A stretch of 35,138 nucleotides of DNA from Pleurotus ostreatus/Saccharomyces cerevisiae fusant (Eukaryota; Opisthokonta), in the NCBI GenBank assembly GCA_024196135.1, contig JAMQCK010000234.1:1-35138 (forward strand). Reading direction: 5' to 3'. Position numbers and translations under genes: made by a program. How positions within the stretch are numbered: the first letter of the stretch is position 1; the number at the start of each line of letters is the position of its first letter. Positions 21,501 to 30,235 of this stretch are shown in pieces. The notes beneath the pieces were generated by a model. It had not been told where the DNA came from. It searched no databases and worked only from the letters and a program-made list of their open reading frames with translations.

Positions 21501-21621
21501 TCAGTCCCCCTTCCCGCACCTTCGCACTACACGCAGCTTTATGGAGTGGCTACAACGGACGAAGGATGGCAACAACTATGCATCGGTTTTAGAGTCAGCC
21601 TCACTATACCATCGGGCCTGA
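18564..21621 (+). CDS. Crypton-type tyrosine recombinase with GCR1_C-like domain
   Basis: Seven exons (18564-19025, 19077-19317, 19370-19602, 19653-19923, 19979-20245, 20296-20778, 20828-21621) join without a stop to 916 residues. Introns are 49-55 bp. The N-terminus has an NLS-like AAKRPRL and a SAM-like helical region (YSRHVTGYETYWPQYQ). The catalytic part shows R278 in AFRGDSTRSLLFSDI, H424 and R427 in KTHAGRKF, GRW at 448-450, and Y461 in YDRYDHSLP followed by MLAAASF. This is the R..HxxR..Y set of tyrosine recombinases in the Crypton arrangement. The C-terminal part, about 783-840 (RYVYARRKR, SVDDIWHEHVVGLDGQLS, LNDGWGGSWKRN), resembles the GCR1_C DNA-binding domain found in Cryptons and in Ndc10/Gcr1 relatives. 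It could be an active transposon or a domesticated copy. The ATG at 18564 is the first Met of the frame. Confidence 0.8.
18564..21621 (+). mobile_element. Probable Crypton element (core; ends not resolved)
   Basis: Cryptons consist of a single intron-bearing recombinase gene and have no terminal inverted repeats, leaving only 4-6 bp direct repeats. The true ends therefore cannot be fixed from one copy. The coordinates cover the recombinase gene only. Confidence 0.5.
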
Positions 21622-21770
21622 GTTCGGGTTTGTGAAGCCTGGCTGTGATATACTTTATATACACCTTTGTTCTGCCCTTCGCTTGTGGTGATTTTGAATT
21701 GTGGCTTAAGCTGCCTTTGGGCTGGACGGTTTCGCACAGTTCAATTTATGACCGCGGGACCTGCTGACTG

Positions 21771-22260
21771 CCTGAATTGACGCCCCAGATGCTCAACTCC
21801 ATCAGTCTCATCTTCCACGTCGCTGGCGCCTCGTCTTCAACCTCGGCATCATCGCCTTCAAGCCCAACATCAGCAGCACGCGCGCCCTCCTTGACTTTGC
21901 CCGCGCCTCATCGCATGCCTCCACCTTCCGCTTCATCTTCACCAACTCCATCGGCGCGACGCTCTCCTGGGACCACACTACTACTAAGAGGGGCCCATGT
22001 CAGACCTTTTTTTTTGAGGACTCCGGTGTCGCAGTCGCCGGCGGCAGGTGCGCGCATGCGAAGTACACGGCGGAGCGGGTGCTAGCGGCGGGTGAGGTGC
22101 TATTCACAACATTGCGCGTGGGGCAGATGACGGGCGACCCGCCGCGGGGGACGTAGGCGCAGACAGACAGGTTCCCGATTTTGGTGAAGACAAACTTGGC
22201 AGGTCGGGCAAGTATTCGACGGACAAGATGGCGGCGGTGAGCAAGACGCTGCGCGACGTG
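21771..22260 (+). pseudogene. Relic of an NRPS-like adenylating reductase (reductase domain only)
   Basis: Translation shows pieces of a thioester-reductase (Rossmann) domain: ELTPQMLNSISLIFHVA, then after a one-base loss near 21822 the frame WRLVFNLGIIAF, STRALLDFARASS, FRFIFTNSIG, SWDH, FEDSGVAVAGG, AKYTAERVLAAGE and TTLRVGQMTGDPPRGT. The stop TAG at 22154 stands where the family has Trp, and the next conserved Trp is Arg. The catalytic Tyr of YxxxK is Cys (CAHAK). Degraded similarity (FPILVKTNLA) continues to about 22260. No adenylation or carrier domain is present. The fragment is dead in at least three ways. It lies directly behind the Crypton recombinase gene. Confidence 0.75.
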
Positions 22261-22359
22261 CGACCTCTTGGGCAGTCAGATGCGGACGCTTGAGTGCATC
22301 CTCCTTCCACAACGATGTAGCCACACGATATTTGGATGCGAATTATTACATTAGTGCCA

Positions 22360-24283
22360 TTAACCCGAATCTCCCGCCACTCGCTTCAATAAAGCTAGGA
22401 AATTGCTATGACCCTTCTGTGATGTGTCTTGCAAGGCGGCGACAACATCGGAGTGGTTAGAATACTCCTGGTACAATTGATGCCCATCCTTGGCGTTCAG
22501 ACACCAGGTACCCTTGCGTGAAAGAGCCTCCCAGACATGGTAGGAATAGATCGGTGCGTTCTGCGAGTATATCAGCAGAAAATCAATAACGGGATGGGTG
22601 AGGTACTGACCGAATGAGGGAATCGTTTCTTGGTCAATTCTTCCACACAAGAGACCGCAAAGGCCCACTGGTCAGCGACCTTGGCGTACGGCATCTTCGT
22701 GTCGTGCTTCTTCGTCATCACCTCGTATCCAGTCCTTTTGCTGACCTGATCATGAAGCCACTCCTTGTCCCGACCCGCTGCATCTTCATCGACTATCATG
22801 CGAGACTTGCCTCGTTTGCGTAGTTGAGTCATCGTTCGCATCCCTGGATGAGAGCTCGAATAACGCTCTAAGGTTTCGACTCGGAAGTCGGTCAGTGGTC
22901 GTGTCAGTTCAGAGTCGGTGGGCACTTACGAGCAGCGTCAACAACGGGCGTTGGCGCACGACGAGGGATTGGCGACGTAGGACTCAGCTTGAGTACAACA
23001 ATCAGCTCCGGAAGCGAGATAACATCGGCATACACTCACGGGTTCCACATGAAGGCGGTACACAGGGCGTGCTTCGTCGATGAGTAATTCCGCTTCGACA
23101 ATCGAGGCCTGGTCAACTGGCAATGTAAGAGCTTGGAGTATAGCGATCTTGTAGGTGTCCTTGTCGCTGCGTGAGTACGAAAGCTTGAGGTTGCTACCTG
23201 AGCACAGGTGAGCATCTGTACGGCCGAACAACTCGAAGCGACACATACCGCGGATCGCGCTCGCCGTCTTCTGGATTTCTCTGATGATCTCGTGCCAGTC
23301 GGCAACTGCGCCGCCAGCTAGGTTGCGCACCACGCTAACCGTTACCTTCACCAAGTCGGGTAGGGGTGCCGGGCTGCGCTCGTCGAGGATGTACAGCGTG
23401 AGCATCTATTAGGTGGATGAGCTATACAAACACCGCAGAATCAATTGCTTGTTCACTCACAATTCGCGCGGGAGGAGGGTCAAAAGCATATAGATTCTCG
23501 AACGGGAAGCCGCCAAACGAGGTCTGATCGAAGTCCCCGAAAAAGCTGCTCGCATGCGCGCTTGCGGAGCTTGCGCTCTGGCCCTGGTGTGACGATGCCT
23601 GAGTTGCAGCCGAGAGCTGTTGAGATTCGTCAACAAAGAAGGAAACCAGAGCAACAGCAGGAAACGTACAAGCGAGGGCGAGGAGCTGAGTTCCTGGGGC
23701 TGCGTCGCGCTGGTATGCTGGGAGCTGATAGGCGCCGAGATCGTTGCCGCCAGCGACGCAGAGGGCGGACTTGAGTTCGTATTGCCGCGTCGTGTTCGAT
23801 TCTTCTGCTTTTGTGTCTGTACACCGATGCCGCGATTGAAGACGAGCTTGGGCTTCCGTGTCGTGAATCCATACGTCGGATTGGTGAGGAGCTCAATGAG
23901 AGCCGATTTGGGTGCCTTGTTAAACTTCAAGGACGGCGGCAGAGGTGCCTTGAGATTGTCGAGTTGGTTCTTGATGAGAGCTCGGAGCTGAGCGACTTTG
24001 AGCGGTCTAGGTTCAAGGATTCCGTTGTCAGCATAGTCTCTATGTAGTATGTGTGTGGTGCGCCGGTAGGGAGGCGGGAGGCATGCGTATGGGAGAGAAG
24101 AAGGGAGGAAGGGAGGGAGCGGACGAGGTGCATGTGCAGGAGCGTGCTAACGACAGAAACTCACCTGAGCTCGTCCGATTCGAACCCTCGCACTTCGGCT
24201 GACGAGGAGGTGGGGTCGGTGGCTTCCGCCCGCGTGTCTCCTGATTGCTCTCGAAGGGCACGCATCGGCGTCGCGCTCATCAT
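22360..24283 (-). CDS. Orphan 8-exon protein with SAP-like segment
   Basis: Exons 24283-24165, 24039-23670, 23616-23461, 23405-23249, 23197-23040, 22987-22930, 22867-22611 and 22560-22360 join in phase to 491 residues. Seven correct phase joins support a real gene, although I do not recognise the family. Residues about 53-93 (LKVAQLRALIKNQL, KFNKAPKSALIELLTN) have the helix-turn-helix pattern of a SAP DNA-binding motif. A Ser/Gln/Ala-rich linker follows, then a beta-rich middle domain (LTLYILDERSP, DLVKVTVSVVRNL, LKLSYSRSD, AELLIDEARPVYRLHV), a basic segment MTQLRKRGKSRMIVDED and a C-terminal helical part (YAKVADQWAFAVSCVEE, YSYHVWEALSRKG). The 51-bp intron 23248-23198 is in frame and could be retained. 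The gene faces the Crypton recombinase gene tail-to-tail with the reductase relic between. Two tandem ATGs (24283, 24280) are possible starts. Confidence 0.66.
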
Positions 24284-24865
24284 AGGGCGTAGTGAGGACT
24301 CTTGAGCTGGAAAGCGAGTGCAAAGGAAGAGGCAAAGGAAGGAAAGGGGTGGTGCCGTCTGTCAGTCGCGAGCTCGAGCGTTCCCCATTCCAGCACGGCG
24401 CGGCTCAAAAATGGCCAAAAGCGCCAAACGCGCCAGAGCGCGCAGCCTCGTTCGTCGCGGTTCGCGCGTTCGGGGGACACCTGACGCACCTTTGGCGTTG
24501 CCTGACTCAGATCGCCGGCCGAGGGGATGACAGCGGGTGGGCTGGGCGCGCGGCGGCGCCGGCGATAACGTCGATCAGCTTGCCGGGGGAACCGACGAAA
24601 AATGGGGGGAAATCGTTTATTGGCGAGGCGGAGGTAAATAGGGGACATGTGGGTCGGGGAGGCGCGTTCGCGCCTTTAGCGTCGCCCGCAAGACGCGGGA
24701 GACGCGGTTGGCGCTTTCGCGCCTGCCTAACGAGGAACAAAGCCGCGGGGTAACCGAGAACAAGCGCCGAGCGCCAAAATCCCGCAGCACGTGCGCGTAA
24801 CCCGGGCCAAGCGGGGGTTGCCCGGACACTTTCGAGGTTCGGGTACATGCACATATCGGTACCAT
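24284..24865. other. CpG-rich intergenic stretch
   Basis: It contains the promoter of the SAP-like gene and is rich in GCGCC and CGCG strings. Long open frames here reflect GC content. No domain was recognised. Confidence 0.5.
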
Positions 24866-25124
24866 AGGCCTCGTCCTCTGCTACATTCAGGATCTTCTCG
24901 CGCACAGCGGGCCATGCTCCCACTGGCCAGTCGTTCGCGGTATCGTCATCATCGCCTCGAAAGCTATCAAGGCCTTGCTTATGCCAGAGCATGTCCATCG
25001 CAACATCGCAGAACTGAGAACTGGCCGCAAAGGTGGCCAAGGAGCCACGAGAGTTAGAAGATCGTAGGTCTTCACAGATGATGAGTAGATTGTCGGGTTA
25101 ATTGAGACAGCTCGGTGAATGAAT
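24866..25124 (-). pseudogene. F-box relic with internal deletion
   Basis: Read on the minus strand from 25124, the translation HSPSCLN*PDNLLIICEDL, GSLATFAASSQFCDVAMDM and LWHKQ matches the first 52 residues of the F-box protein at 16012-17718. It continues without a gap as LDSFRGDDDDTANDWPVGAW and PAVREKILNVAEDEA, which matches that protein's last 40 residues. About 457 codons and the intron are missing. CAA has become TAA at 25098-25100, and the start codon position reads ATT. The gene is non-functional. Confidence 0.75.
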
Positions 25125-25356
25125 AAGCGGGACTTGATAGACGACAAGAAAGATATGGAAAGACCTCAGCATCGAGATGTGTACAATCCTTGGCTGATGC
25201 GGCCTCGAATTTCGAGCGTCGTCTTGCAGGGCCAGATTCGGTAAAGGGGTCGACCCCTGTTCATCGTTGTGGGTCCGCGATCACGGGGGCACGGGCAACT
25301 GTAACATTTTCATCGGCTGTCTCCGAACGCTATACAGCTCGTCAACGGGCCACTCG

Positions 25357-28006
25357 ATGGCCGCCTATCCAGGGTACCCGCCTGCTGGGTTCTACCAATA
25401 TCCAGGTAGAATTTATGCTCGATTTCCATACGATCTCATTAGAACGACGTTGCAGACCATCCGCGCGAACTCAAGAAGACATACCTCGCACTTCTGCCGC
25501 CAGACCAGATCATTGAGATATGCCTGACGCTCGATTACTATGTGCCATTGCACTTCAAGGGCGCCCTGTGGCCTCTTGACCTTCAGGGAGCGATTGATGC
25601 CATAAGAGCGGTCAAGGAGAAGGAAGAGCGAGAGAAGCGCGAGCAAGAGGCGACGCAGCGCGAGAGGGAACAGCGGGAACGCGATCAGCAGCAAAGTGCA
25701 CCCTCTACCGATCCGCCAAACGCCGATCCACCGCCAGAAGGAGGCACTGAGAGCGCGAAGGAGTCAGGAGACAACGGCGCTGACAAGTCGCAAGAGCCAC
25801 CCGCGCAGCCAGCACCCCAGGAAGCCAATGCATCTTCCACCTCCACCTCCACCCCTGCCCCTCAACCCCAGCCTCAGCCTCAGCCGCAACCTCAACCTCA
25901 AACTCAACCGCAAGCGCCTGTCCCGTACGGCTTCCCATACTACCCTTATGGCCCGTATCCGCCACCCCCTGGCTATCCACCCGCAGACGCGCCCATCCCC
26001 GCGCCAGCCCCTGCACCGCAACCACCACCTCCGCCTCCTCCCTTGACTTACCCGCACCCCTCGCACCCGCTATACTCGAACAGTCCATCAACAGCTGGTC
26101 CTTCTCGCGCCTCGCAGGGTCCGCAACCTCTACCGGCCGCCTCATCAGACGGCAATGGCCCTACGGTGGGCCCGAGCGCGGGAATGCCGAGTTACGAGGA
26201 CATGATTGTGGAGGCGCTACTCGAGGCGGAGAATGCGCCTCCAGACGAGAATGGGCAGCGGCCGGACGGACTTGCGCCCAAGGACGTGTATGCGTGGATG
26301 GCGGCGCATTACTCGCTGCAGTCCAACTTCCGTCCTTCGGCATCGCAGGCCCTACAAAAAGCATACAAGCGCGGCCGACTCGAAAAGGGCGCCGGCGGGA
26401 AATACAAGGTCAATCACAACGCTGGAGCGAGCAGCTTACCCGTAAGTGCTCTTTTACCTGAATATATGCGCCTATCTGGCTATATGCGCCGGGTATATGC
26501 ACTTCGTACTAACCCGCCCTCCCCCAGATGACCCGCCGCAACAACCGCCGCCCCCAATCCTCCGTCCCCCCACCCCCAGGCACCATCCGCGGGATGCACA
26601 TCACCACCCCAAGCTCCGCCGCCACCAGCACGCCCGTCTTCACCAACTCCAACTCGCAGAACCTCGACGCGCTCTTCACGCTCACACAGGCGCTCGAGCA
26701 GAAGGGCGCGCAGGCGCACCACGCGCCCGCGGACGCGAACAGCGGGGACGCGGCGGCGTACGAGGCCGCGCAGACGCTGCTGAAGGCGATCCAGGAGCGG
26801 TATGCGGCGGAGAACACGCATGCGCACGATGGGCAGCAGCAGCAGAACCATCACCACCAGAACCAACAACATGGGCAGACGGTGACTGGGCATGGGCATG
26901 CGTCCAATGCACCGGCATCCGGGGGCCAGGACGCGATGGACGTGGATATGGAGGGTTTAGATGCGGACACGCGCGCGCATCTGCAGGCGCAGTTGGCGCT
27001 CCTGGCGGCGCAGTTGACGGAGATTGCGTACGCAGAGCAGGTGGAGGCGGCGGACGCGGCAGCGGCGACGCAGACAGCGCATGGGTCGCATCAAGCTCAT
27101 GCAACTCAACCAGCGCCAAATACGGCGACTACTGCACCGGCGGCTTTGCAACCGATGTTCGCGAGCACGTCGCAGTGGTCAAATCAATTTGCGTCGACGT
27201 CGTTGGCAGCTCAACAAGCGCCGACTTCGTATGCTTCGACAACGTATGCACCTCAGCAAGCACCGACCTCGTTCGCGCCTCAGCAAGCATCGACCTCGTT
27301 CGCGCCTCAGCAAGCGTCGACTTCGTACTCCACACAACCGCCCGCCCAACCCTCCTTCCCCATCGACCCAGCCCTCTTCGCATCCGCTCCTACCTCACAA
27401 TCGACCGCGTCCCAATCACCATCTACGCCTACCCCACAGACCACTCAACCCGCGTCTGCCCAACCTCCGGAACAAGTCTCTACCCAGCCCGAACAAGCCA
27501 CCACCCAGCCCGAACAACACCCCAAAAATTATCCACCAGACCACCCTCCCGCCTCCGACTCGCACGCCGGCCAATCCCATGCCGACCCCACGACGACCGA
27601 CACCCATGCCGATCCTACGACGACCGACACCGAGACCGCGGACGAGATGGACATGGACGCGCAGATGGAGGCCGCGATGGACGAGATGTCGCGGGATATG
27701 GAGAAGGATATGGGCGAGCATGGGGAGGAGGCGCATGGGGAGCACGGCGGTGGCTCTCAACCGTCACGCGAAGGAGAGACTCAAGAGGGACACGGCGGAG
27801 AGATACAAGCAGAGCACGAAGAACACCCGCACCACAAATCGGACGCACAACCTCAGCCAGACACGAACGGCGACACCCAAATGGGCCACGACGAGGACGA
27901 GGATGAGGACGACTCGGATGACGACGACGACATGGAGGAGGTGGAGGTGCCCGCGTTTGTGCACGAGCAGGTGCAGGCGATTATGGGGCAGTTGGGTGTG
28001 GCTTGA
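25357..28006 (+). CDS. Linker-histone (H15) domain protein with long low-complexity regions
   Basis: Exons 25357-25405, 25456-26441 and 26528-28006 give 837 residues. After MAAYPGYPPAGFYQYP comes a conserved-looking N-terminal segment (HPRELKKTYLALLPPDQIIE, DYYVPLHFKGALWPLDLQGA), a Glu/Arg/Gln coiled-coil-like stretch, then Pro/Gln and Pro/Tyr tracts. Residues about 261-336 form the H15 winged-helix domain of histone H1/H5 (PSYEDMIVEALLEAE, KDVYAWMAAHYSLQ, FRPSASQALQKAYKRGRLEK). The second half is Gln/Ala/Thr/Ser-rich, with APQQA(P/S)TSF repeats at about 576-612, and ends in an acidic DEDEDEDDSDDDDDMEEVEV tail. Binding of linker DNA or chromatin is likely. The length and acidic tail differ from ordinary H1, so a transcriptional or chaperone role is possible. 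The intron 26442-26527 falls right behind the H15 domain. Confidence 0.82.
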
Positions 28007-28644
28007 TGTGGTGTACCCCATGCGATATGTACTTCCATGTTTGGTAGTCTCTCCTGGGGGTGGCATACTTCATGAGAGCCGGTGTTGATTATTTTTATGT
28101 TATTCCAGAGAACGCGACCTGTGATTTGTTCACGTCTCAGCCGCCCGTCTGGCGCTGCACCTCGAACTTGAAAGAATGCGTCGCACATGTCACACAGGAG
28201 GGAGATGGGGTGGTTTTGGGACGGAGCGATGCGACGATATTAGTACCCCAATGCTTACGGTAAGTCTGGCTGCTGTTGAGCACGAGCACCGTAGAGGTAA
28301 CATGGCCAGCAGATATCAGTTCTTCTCGACGTGCTACTTGCCAAACTAGTGAGGCTGTTGCGATTCTTAGTGAAGACTGCGAATAGTGCGTACACAGCGT
28401 GCCTTATATGCAGCACACCGCCGTGTATTTTATCACCCTTGGTTACGTAGCGCGGACAGGGCGGTTCCTGCGTAAAGACCTCCCCCAAATAACTTCCGTC
28501 CTTGCTTTGTCTTCCTATGCCCTCATTAATGAGCCTACCTTTTGACTGGGGTAGCGTCGCAAACAGGCTTTTGCAATGACAAGGCTATCGAAATTTCTTT
28601 GTGAGCGGAGGACATCGTAGGTAGCGGGATATGCACTCACATGA
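28007..28644. other. Intergenic stretch between convergent genes
   Basis: The H15 gene and BTB-C converge here, so this is 3' UTR and spacer. No gene, repeat or RNA was recognised. Confidence 0.5.
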
Positions 28645-29724
28645 TTACATCTGGACTTTCGAAGAGGAAATGTCACTAGTAACCCCCGTGTCCACTGCTC
28701 TTGCTGACTCGCGTACATGACCCAGATCCAAAAAAGCCATTCGCACCCTAATCCGGAAGTATCCGCATGAGAGGCCGTATATCCTCATGAACTCCTGTTC
28801 GCATGTCTTGCACGCAGCCTTCTCGATGAGATCCTTCACCGTCGGACCCAAGTAAGAGGAGTTTCCCGTCACGAAGGTACCAGGTAGGTTGATAAAAGGG
28901 AGTGGATGGGCGATCAGATAATCGAAACCTTCCTCGAGGATGCGCCGGATACCATTCTCGCATTTAGCCCTGCCAACTTCGCACAGCTGGCTCCGGGCAG
29001 ACACCACGAGATTGTGGGGCAAGCATTCAGTCAGAGCAGCTCGTCCGACGTCTGCCAACCGCAACATATCGTGCGATGTCAACAACGCGGGCAGACGCAC
29101 CCTGGCTTTGGCGTCTTTCCAGGTAGCGGAGTGGATATTGTACATGACGGACGGAAGAAGCCAATGGGCGCCAATTTCCAAGGCAAGGGCGTTTACTTTG
29201 CAGAGAAACTTCAGAGTGAAATCGCCGTCTATAGCAGCTTTTGTCCTGAAGGATGAGTCGTGCGCCAGGTCTATCGCTTCGTGGACATCTACTATATCCG
29301 GAAACGCGACGCTGAGGCGATACAGAGCGCGCTGACGAAGGGGTTGCACGCCATACTTGTGACTGAGGCGCAAAGTAGCAAGTAGTTTGTCCTGATGTAT
29401 GCGGCTAGGGTAGACCTCGAAGTACCTTCGAAAATCGTCAGCACAAGGCCCCATCGCTGCAGATCGCAGCAGGCCTTGAACGTACCCCAGCAGTAACATG
29501 GACTTCAGCCAGTGCAAAACGTCCTCAGGAGGTTCCGGAAAGCTCATCATGGGCAGCCCTTCATACATCTCTCCATCGGTCGGCTGGGGCACGGAGAACA
29601 TGTCGGCAAGGACAGGCGAGTTGGCCGCAAGGATGCTCTGGTGGACGCGGCATACGCGTTCTCCGACGCGAATCACGATGTTCCCATCCGGAAACCAGAG
29701 TTCAGGTATAGTTTCGAGCTTCAT
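28645..29724 (-). CDS. BTB/POZ-domain protein (BTB-C)
   Basis: The frame is open for 359 codons. The start MKLETIPELWFPDGNIVIRV leads into a BTB core: VCRVHQSILAANSPVLADMF, EGLPMMSFPEPPEDVLHWLK. A 60-bp segment 29485-29426 has GTACGT and AG ends. Removing it joins LLLG to YFEVYPSRIHQDKLL, TLRLSHKYGVQPLRQRAL, the usual spacing of the family, so it is probably an intron and the protein 339 residues. The helical C-terminal half (LALEIGAHWLLPSVMY, CKTCEQEF) is typical of mushroom BTB proteins. The neighbour at 30236-31330 is a tandem duplicate with a frameshift. The molecular partner is unknown. Confidence 0.78.
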   Translation of the reverse strand: MKLETIPELWFPDGNIVIRVGERVCRVHQSILAANSPVLADMFSVPQPTDGEMYEGLPMMSFPEPPEDVLHWLKSMLLLGYVQGLLRSAAMGPCADDFRRYFEVYPSRIHQDKLLATLRLSHKYGVQPLRQRALYRLSVAFPDIVDVHEAIDLAHDSSFRTKAAIDGDFTLKFLCKVNALALEIGAHWLLPSVMYNIHSATWKDAKARVRLPALLTSHDMLRLADVGRAALTECLPHNLVVSARSQLCEVGRAKCENGIRRILEEGFDYLIAHPLPFINLPGTFVTGNSSYLGPTVKDLIEKAACKTCEQEFMRIYGLSCGYFRIRVRMAFLDLGHVRESARAVDTGVTSDISSSKVQM

Positions 29725-30235
29725 TGCTCGAGGACGATGCTAGGGTCAACGAGAGTCTGGTGCAGGTTGGAACAGGCCGAAGCGTGGGTACGCTGATTTC
29801 GGCAAATGCCGCCGCGCGTCTCCCACGGTTCAACTTTTCCTGCCATTCCTCAGGGTTCGAGGGCCATATTCTGCCATTCAGAACATTCATATATGGATAC
29901 TTCTTCGTTAATTGAACGAGTAAGGCAATCTTCATTCAGACCACGGCCACAAGCAAGCCTCGAACTTTCGACTTGCATTGCGGAGTGAAGCTGTCACGGT
30001 TCGACTTTCTGTGACTTGACGAAACCAAAAGCTGCTAAGTATGCAGGTGTCCCACTGAGCAGGTCGACTTGCATGATCTTGGATATATTGCTAGGAGCAT
30101 AAGACGTTCTGTGACCCGTATTGGTCCATGTAGAATTGGCCTACAAAGAAAAGATACGCTCTTCGCGCATTGATGAAACAGCACGACCAAACAATGTTAC
30201 TGTACCCGATCTTGCCAGAGCATGTACAGAAATAA
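29725..30235. other. Spacer between tandem BTB copies
   Basis: Contains the BTB-C promoter and the 3' side of the broken copy BTB-D. No gene or repeat was recognised. Confidence 0.5.

Noticed and set aside
18564..21621. Starship captain (DUF3435) interpretation of the tyrosine recombinase
   Set aside because: The HAGR..GRW..Y layout with a C-terminal GCR1_C-like region fits Cryptons. Starships are known from Pezizomycotina, and no cargo arrangement with a captain at the 5' end is visible.
23406..23930. Separate gene starting at the Met of MLTLYILDERSP
   Set aside because: The preceding exon ends in a phase-0 GTGAGT donor with matching composition, so this Met is internal to the 8-exon gene.
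24168..24200. GATTCGAACC string resembling a tRNA T-arm on the minus strand
   Set aside because: No matching stems or acceptor can be drawn around it, and it is coding sequence (RGFESDEL) of the SAP-like gene.
25705..27906. Long frames in other phases over the H15 gene (e.g. minus 26145-25705, plus 26446-27906, plus 27024-28088)
   Set aside because: They arise from repetitive Pro/Gln/Arg codons and read as simple-sequence shadows. The real frame has the H15 domain.
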